Source of the DNA: Archilochus colubris
Lineage: Eukaryota; Chordata; Aves; Apodiformes; Trochilidae
Direction of reading: 5' to 3'
DNA: 64,000 nt
Assembly: GCA_023079485.1 (NCBI GenBank)
Contig: CM041103.1
Location: forward strand, 10,148,503 to 10,212,502
Position 1 is the first letter of the stretch; each line of letters starts with the position of its first letter. The notes beneath the pieces were generated by a model. That model ran no database searches and was not told where the DNA came from. It saw only the letters and a program-made list of their open reading frames with translations. Positions 51,901 to 60,900 of the stretch are shown here, one piece after another. Made by a program: the position numbers and the translations under genes.

Positions 51901-54900
51901 CAGCTCTCAGACTGTGGAACTGCAGAACTGAAGGCACTCACCTCATCAGGATTCTCACTGGTGATCCGTGCAGCAATGACGTGGCCACGAGGAGAGGGGA
52001 CATGGGCTGAATTCTCAAAATCAATATCTCCATCTCCCCAGGGAGAAACACCATACATCACCCGGATATCCTTGATCCTGTGGAGAGGAATCCCCATGGC
52101 AATCTGAGGAAAAATAGTAATAAATAAAATAAGAAAAGAAACCACCACTAAGCGAGTTGCTTTCTCACAGACAGAACCTGTTCCTTGAAGAATTAATTCC
52201 ACTTTTCTCTGCAGAGGCTGCTGCTGCAGTTCCAGCACAGCAAACACATGTGCCTGCTTTCTGATGTGAACCTTCTCCACTGACACACCTTGGAACATCC
52301 CTGTTTCCCAGGACAGCCAAGCTCAGTGTAATATCCACCTTGAGCTCTTCAGCCAGTATTTTCCATTGACTGATTAAAAGGCTCCAGAGAAAGCTGGCCA
52401 GTGCCAGGTCAGCTGAGGATGGCCTTGCATTAGCTCTGTTAAAAATATACCAAGGTCCCAGTGAGAGAGAAGGCTTCTAACTGGTCACAGGAAACTGGAA
52501 TTTTGCAACTACAAACTGCAAAGAGAGCAACCTGCAGAACTGGCTGCTGGCTGTATCCTTATGGAGTAAAGTCCCCTTTGTGCTGTTCATTAGCTGGATT
52601 TATTTACTTTTTTACAGCTACAGTTCAATAAGGCTGAGCTTTAGCTTAAAAATTTATTTCTCTTAGCCAGACAGCAACTCAGAATGTGCCAGTCTAGGAA
52701 ATTGTGTCTAGCACAGAGAGATGAAGACTAGTGCCCAAAATATAAGGAAAGCATCTCACCAGTTACAAAACTCTCAGACTTGGCAAATACAACAGGGAGC
52801 TACTGGAACCATGTGCTGGGAGAAGGCTCAGACCAAAGCCAAACAGCCTCCAGACAAAACAAAGATGATCTTATTCCTGAGCAGCCTACAAGATATTACT
52901 GTTCAACTGTTTGTTTTCTCTGCCATCTATCCAATAAACTCCAAAATGCAAACAGCAAGAAAAAACTAGAAAGAAAGCAAGAAGGTAAGAATGGGAAGGC
53001 TGAGAAAATGGAACTAGAAAAGCAACTGCAGGTGCAAGAGAGGGAAAGAGGACTGTGGCATTCATCCACCAGTGGAAAAGATGGCAGCTTAGTCTCTTTA
53101 ATAATTAAAGTCAGTCTAATACTCTAATATCTTTTTTATATTCCCTCCTCTATCAGCACCAAGATCTGGTCATCTGCATAATGTCAGCACATGATCCAGT
53201 TCCAGCACAGAACCCTGGCTGTGACTCAGGCACGAGTCCGCCCCTCTATTTTACTAAGGCTTCAGCAGAACAGGTTTTTCATGCCCAGACTTTTCATCCC
53301 ACAGATTCTGAGGACTCCAGAGAGCCTCCAGGAGGAGAGGGCCTGGGCACTGACTCACCTGGAGCTGTGCTGCTGGCAGGTTGACATCAGCCACCATCTC
53401 AGTGCAGGGGTGCTCCACTTGCAGGCGGGGATTCAACTCCAGAAAGTAGAAGCTGCCATCCTGGCTGTACAGGTACTCCACAGTGCCTGCACTCACGTAG
53501 CCCACCATCTTGGCAAGCTTCACTGCACACTAGGATACAGGAAAAAAGGGTTGGATTGCCAGGTCCCATCCTCCGTTACCTCTGCACCCACCCCAGCCCA
53601 CTGAGGAGGTTTTTTTGTTGGCATTCTGGAAGAGCCAAAAGCTTGTAACAGGTCTGAGAACTGCTCAAGAAAAACCACGTGGCACAGGAGTTCTGATTTC
53701 CAGGTTATTTCATTTGTAACTTACAGAAGGCAAAGTTTGAAGCAAATATTTATAATTTATAATAATTGGTATCAGACAATTCATACAACTCCTGCATCTG
53801 CTTTTTTAATATGACAGCACACTATTTAAAAACACTTCCCTGGTATTTTTGGGGCACACATATTTTTGCAGGGAGCTCTACAGCTGTTTGTCAGCACGTG
53901 GTGGACTCAGTTTTAGAAACATGAGCAGTTTGAGACACACAACCCTACGCTGCTCCTTGAGAAGATTCAACAACGCAAAACTCTCAGTGAAGTCAAGAAA
54001 GAAAAAAACAAAACCCTGCCTGTTCCTGGAGCCTCACAAGGAAGAAAAGCTTTGCAGAGCCACTCTCACCTGTTCCATGTGCTCAAAGACCGCCGAAGTG
54101 GCAATAGAAGCAGGAGCTTCCTCAATGATCTTCTGGTGCCTGCGCTGCACGGAGCAGTCGCGGCCGAAGAGGGAGATGGCGTTGCCGTACTGGTCAGCCA
54201 GGATCTGCACCTCCAGGTGCCGGGACTGCTTGGCCAGCCTCATGACAAAGATTGGAGAGCCTGGCACTTCAGCTTGAACCTGGAAGCACAGACAGCACCT
54301 TCACAGGCAGAGCAGCTTCTGCAGATGCCCATCTTAGTCACCAGCATTCTAAGTCCATCTTTCAAGCACGGAGCATTCGTATTATTGCCACTTAAGGCTG
54401 AAAATCCTCTGTGTTCCCTGGTCTATAATTACAGGGCTGATTCCATCCCTCTTGGCTTTGCTAAAAAACCCATAAATTAAAGAAGGATCATGTCCTCCAC
54501 GTTTCTGAATCACACTGCAAATGTCCTCCATTACCTGGATTTATTCAGCATCTCCCATGATGTTTGGGCATGTGACAGCTGTATTGGAAATGCAGATATA
54601 TTGAAATCCTACCAACACACAGATCTCATGATTCAAAGTAGCTGTGCAGGCTCTGATACATAATGCAGCCTTCTCCAGTTCTTTAATTCTGATTCAGTGC
54701 TCTCAGAATCACCCAACCTGAACATTTAGAACAAGGCAAGTACAAATCAATGGGAAAAGTTACCTGTCTAAAGAGGTTGGAGAAGTCATCTGCATTGTTA
54801 ACTTTCCTGATTCCTTTTCCTCCTCCTCCTTCAGAAGCCTTGATCATGACAGGGTAGCCAACCTCCTCAGCAGCCTGATGAAGTTGGGCAGAGAAACATG

Positions 54901-57900
54901 GATAAGTACAAGTTAGCAGAATGAAGTTAAAAAGATCAGTATTTCCCTGCTGATTTGTGTCCAAGCTTCCACATCTGACTATTAAGCAAACAAGACACGA
55001 ATGGGATAGAAATAAAACATTTTAATTTGAGAGGGTGCCTATAATGGGAAATATCAGCCATGATTTTGTGACTACAGAGAACTTTGGCCCCTCAAAGTGT
55101 CTGCAAAATCTTTTGGTTTCACACCATTAAATTTACAAACTCATAGAAAAGCTTTTTTGTAATATTGAAAAATCTTTTAAGCTGAGTAAGATGAAGAAAC
55201 CTTCTTCTCCTCCACCTCCTCTCTTCAGAAAGAAAGATTCCCAAACCTTGTATTGTGCTAGGAGTATTTCTCATTCTAGAAATCTGCCACAAGGGAAAAC
55301 TTAGCAAAAGGTTAAACCAAATGTGAGGTTACAGGTTTTTATTTAAAACACCTTAATCCTGCATTAAACAAAATCCAGAAGGTGGTCCTTAATGAAATAC
55401 AACATTGTTCCCATATTTATCTCTTCCTCCTAATGCTCACCTCACTCTGCAGACTAGCCCCAAAGATCACTTTCCAACTTGCAAGACTTGGTTCTGTGAG
55501 GCTGCCAGTCTAGTGCTAGTCTGAACAATCAGTAAAAATAAATTCGACCCTCTCCAGTTGGTTGCATGCAGCAAGACCTCAAATCCCCTTCAAAATCCCA
55601 GCCACCTACCCTCAGGCCATCATCTGCATCTTTCACATAGCCCTTTTCATAGAGTTCCTGAGGAACGTTCAGGATACGCTTCTGGAAATCATTTTCCTCC
55701 CAGTCCACCCGAAGACCTGAAACACAAACAGCAGCAGCACCTGAGCTCAGCTGCAAGGCCCAGGGAGAACTCACACACCAGGGACTGGCAGAAAAACAGC
55801 AGTTGTTCCATAGGGAACTAGCCTGGAAGCACTTATTTACAAAGAGAGAATGCAGAATGTAAACAGACATTTCTGTTTTCTGGAGAGCAGATCTCTTCAA
55901 CCAATAAATCATCCCTCACCTCACTTGTGCAATTCTGAGAAACAGGTGGCTATTTACAGCCTTTTAAACTGTCCAGAGTTTCCATGGAAGCAGAGTATTT
56001 ACTCTGTGCTCCAAAACTACACGCTAGAAAAGCAGCAACTGCAGAAATACCAGATATTACATCTGCATTGTCAGACTAACAGCACATTACTCAACATGTA
56101 TATTGAGCCTGACATATCCATATATATCCTAGTCACTATCTAAGCCTTGGATAATACAAATCTGAAACCCTAAACAGATGGAACATCTCTTCAAATGCCT
56201 TTTTGTGCACAGACACTACTTAACCATCAGATGTGTCAAAGAAAAAAAGATCAGAACTATCTCAACAAGCAGAGCAATTTCCTTCTTACCACTGCCACTC
56301 CAAGGAAGAGTCGGGATGCCTGCAGTCTGAGCCACGATTGAAGAAGCAATTTTATCTCCTAAGGCCCACATTGCCTGGCTTGGAGGGCCTGCAAAGAGCA
56401 AGAGCAATGCATGAGACAGACACAAGAGACAGGAGACACCAGGGAAATGCCCAGAAGTCTGATTGGGGTTCCATGTAAGAGGGATAAATAAACATTGAAA
56501 ATATTCAGCTTTCAAAACAATCTGCTTGAACAGGAATCTTTTTCTGGTTTTGTACCACACTGAATTCAGGGACATGTTGGGGAACTTGCCACTTCTCCCA
56601 CAGAAGCTCTATGTCCCAGCACGAGTCCTAACTTCATCTACTTTTGTTAGCCTTCACAACAGCATATTCTGCTGTGTATCTCTGATATATCTCACACCAG
56701 CATATCTCTGACTACTGTAGATCTCCTACTTGTAAACTTCTCGGCTCTCTTTTAGGCCTGGGATTTTCCACCTCACTAAAAGCCCCCATCTTAAAAATAA
56801 GGACTAGAAATTAGATCAAAAACATATATCCTCACCCATAAAAGCAATCCCATTTTTGTGGAGAAGTTCTGGTAATTTTGGGTTCTCAGATGCATGGCCC
56901 CAGCCAGCCCACACAGCCTGCAGACAAAAATAACACCATTCAAGCTCTGTTTTAGTAAAACAAGCAAGTGAGCAGAAATAGAAAGCATGTAGATACTTCA
57001 GGTCTTTCTTTTCCTCACTGAAAACAGCCTCACAACACTCATAAGCTGGACCAGCCTCCTAAATTAAATGGCATGTTAGTTTAAAAGGGACAGTGTCTTG
57101 TATCATGCAGGCAACTCAAAGAAGACCACCAAAGCAAACTGCTAAAGAAGAACTGAGTGTAGGGAAGTGAAAACTTGAAGGGAATCTTCTGTTTCCTCCA
57201 GGTAATCACACTGGGAAGGCCACTGCATTGCAATATCCATTGAAATATGTTTTGAAAATGATCTTTGACACTTCTCACCTGCACTGGAATCCGCTTAGCA
57301 ATATCCAGAATGAGTTCCACATTTGCATAGTTGTTATTGTTGGGGCCTCCTGGAACTGGGACGTAGTGATCTGCCATTTTAATATACTCTGCAAACACAA
57401 AGAAGGTCTCCTTCAGTCTGCAAACCCAACGAGCATCTATTTCATCTAAAACTGCCCAAATCTACAACACTGCAAGTACTCAACCTCCTCCTGGAAAAAT
57501 CTGTTTCTTGGCAGAAGATCAGGCAATACAGTGGACATGCATTCAACACCTTTCATCCCTGTGGCCACGAGGGTCTGTGCAAGGAGGAGGTTTTGCACCT
57601 TCATGCTCTGGACAACTCACCTGCATTTGCTTTCAGGTCCTCAGGAGTCACCATGACAACAAATCTGATGGCCCGCTCGTTCCGAAACATCTCGTAGGAC
57701 CAGCGCCGGATGGACCTCATGCACTTCACTGCTGCAATGCCATTGTTTGCTATCAGGACCTGAGCACAGGAGAAGCAGAGATGAGACAGAGTCTGAAGAG
57801 CACAGAGCACTAAACAGGAATGAAAACAGGGTCTGTTTCTCTGTAGAAGCACAACTTGCACATTCAGGAATATTATTACTTTGACATCTGCAGCGTACAC

Positions 57901-60900
57901 CCTCCTACAGGGAGAAGTCATAGGTGAAGAGAAGGGGAAAAATGCAATATGCTAAAGCCCAAAAGGTCAGTAACTTACCTTTTCAATAACTTTATTCCCT
58001 CCAAAACGAGTAACAAACTCTGCTGGAGAAGCCACAGTGAAATCCCTCTGCACATCAACTTTCTTCCTGTCCCGGCCTTGCTTTACAAGGTGTAAACCAG
58101 ACATGCTGGGCCTAAGGGGGTTTGGAGGAGACAGAAAAAAGCAGCTTGGCAGTGCAGATGTATACAAATAGAAAAGGATACAGAATAATTTATGAAGTTC
58201 CCCCCTTGATGGTGTTTCCCAAGCAGAACCACTCCTTGCCTCCAGGCCACTCAGATGCCTGGTCCTCAGCTTTATGGGAGGACTTTGTTTTTTAAATACC
58301 TTTCAGGAATCTCTCTGCAAAAGTTAGCTGTAGAAATTCTGGTTATGCTAATATATATTTAAGTAAAAATCTGTTCACTGCATATTGCTGCCTACCACAG
58401 AACAACAATACACCACCCTGTGGAACTCCATTCACCTGGAAAGCTGGGAAACCACAACAACGTTTTCTCGCCTTGGTGAAACAACCTCCTAAGAGCAGAC
58501 TCCAGGAAGAAATCCTGTTTGGGAGCCACAGTAAATAAATCTCCAGGGTTAAATGAGAGGCTCTGCTATCATTTCACAAGAATTTTCCACCATCCAGTCT
58601 TAGATTCCTCAAAAGTTCTGAGCAGTAGAGGTCAAATGGATCATGTTCCACTACAAGCAGTGAAAGCCAGTTTTGTGTCCAAGAAGATCACCCCCCTGCT
58701 CTGCCATGGCCTTTCTGTGCCCATCTTATGCTCCAGCTTCCTCAGAGGTGACATGCAGATAAATTACCCCCTGCTTTTCAAGCACTACAGGATTTGTTTT
58801 GCTAAAATGGACAGAGCAGCTTTCCCCAGGTGTAGCAAGACAAACCTCATTTCGAGAACTGTGCTTCAAGGTCCAACCAGGTGTTCCAGCAGAGACTCAC
58901 GAGCAGCGCTCCAAGCCTACAGTCCTCAGGGTTGACCAGTCTGGATCTGTGCTGTTGCTCTGAGAGTGACTGACCTCTCTGCTGGCTAGCTCAGGACTGA
59001 GCTGAGCCTGTGTCTCAGGCCTCACCTTTTATTGGCCCTCTAATCCTGCTCCTGGGCAGCTGGGGCCTGCCTTAATCAGGCACAGGTGGGCTTGACACAA
59101 GCTCATGCCACTCCCTGGGAATTAGTGGCACCTGGTTGCCTCATTTCACTACACCCAGGAGCCATGCTTTCCCTCTGGCCATGGGAAACCCACCAGGAAC
59201 CTCTGGCCTCATCAGCTGCTAAAATGCTTGATACCATTGAGCAACCCCTCTGGGAAAAGGGATGTGATGCTGCAGAAAGGGACTGGAATTGCTGGGGGAG
59301 GGCAACAATGAAAAAACAACCCAAGGAGAAGCCAAGTCACATACAACATCAAGAGGTCTCCTTTCAAACCCCACCAGCACGAGCTGAGACTTGCACCTGG
59401 GAGGTTCACTGCCCCCTGGGGGGTTTGGAGCATCCCAGCTGCTGGGAGAGGAGCTTAGGGACAGCCTGAGCAGGAACACAGATTCCCCCTCAAGTTCCCT
59501 CAAGAACATGTTATGGGCTATGAAGATTTACCCACCCAGAATGCACCCTCCTTAACTCCTCCTCAGGAGCACAGTAACACCAGACTGGTATTTTGGATTT
59601 TTTAAAATTGCTGATAAAAAGAAGCCATGTAAAACCAAACCATAGCTCATATCTGGTTTAAATGCAGATTCTTAACCCATCTTTCCTATGAACAATGGCA
59701 CTAGCACAGACCAGGCTGTGCTTTACAGGACACAGACAGAAAGGAGCTTGATCCACATCATGTAGCACAACCTATACAAAAAGGTTTGTGCCAAACCCTG
59801 GTATAACCAGCCAGGAACTGCAGCAGAATGAAAGGTGATGCTTTGTCAGTAAGGCAAGACCAGACCCCAGTTGATACCCTACAGACACCTTTATCTACCC
59901 CACACAGGATGGAGTAGATCCTTCTCTGCCTTCATGGACATCATCTCCTTTGGTTGTGACATCCTGCTGTGCCATGACCCTGACTTTGTGAGGATTTCCA
60001 GCACAGCAGAAAGCAGATTTATAGCACCTGAAATTCCGGTCCCCTGTTAACAGGCCAACCTCTCTCTTCCACACGTGAGGGATTCCCATGACAAATGGCC
60101 AGACTTCTGGAGAACTTCAAGTAACAGCATTGCAAAGGTTGAGCTGCTCTGGGAAGTGAAATCCTGTTCTACACACAATGCAAAGAGACTCAGAAGCAAT
60201 CCATGAAGTCAAGAGTGGGAGATCCAAAGGTGACAGGAAAAACCTGACCAATAAAGTGATTTTAAATGATGCTAAAGATGCCTAACTCCCAGTGATATTC
60301 TGGGGCATGACAGTGGCTGGACTAGCTCAAACCAAAGTACCTCCAGCCTAGTTCCACATCTCAAAGAGCTGCTAGCTGATATCCAGAGAAGGGCACAGGA
60401 AAAAGTATGTGTAAGTTCTTCCCCAGCTACTTTCTCTTCTCCCAGCAGGCTGCACTTCGAGATAGATGCTGTCATTGAACTTAAAACTTCTTCCTATCAG
60501 CCAGAGTTCACAAACTGCTCTGTGATTATCTCAGCCCAGGAATTCAAGGGCAGCAGCCAACAGGCAAGAAAACAAGGCAAGGTGTAGTTAAGGTTGAACT
60601 TCTGCTAAACTTATGTATTTAAAGATGGTCAGAATCTATGGCATGGCAAGGAAAGAGCACAATCCAACAAGTGAGACAGGTTTATTTATTGCAGGTTTAT
60701 TGACAGCAGTGTCAACAATAAAAGAAAAAACCTGGGGTCAGGATCTGTGAACATGTATGGATGGGACCTAGCCTGCCAAGTTGAAATTACTACACACACA
60801 GATACTGCTACAGATAAAATGTCAACAAAACCATAAAGTCATCATCCAGAATAATGCACAAACACTTGTTTGCCAGCAAATACAGCTCTGTTTAATGTGT

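Larger units (their letters stand above)
42233..57978 (-). other. ACACA: Short ACACA introns of the BC, BCCP and early central region
   Basis: The introns range from about 160 bp to 1.3 kb. The longer ones are 44492-45303, 45439-46717, 46869-47777, 47924-48990, 49073-49935, 50687-51492, 52104-53358 and 54875-55609. I recognise no repeat family, RNA gene or second coding region in any. The dense exon packing contrasts with the longer introns to the left. Confidence 0.75.

Noticed and set aside
60680..60725. Several AATAAA strings on the minus strand that could mark a hidden 3' end.
   Set aside because: No upstream coding exon or terminal structure exists; AT-rich intron gives such strings by chance.
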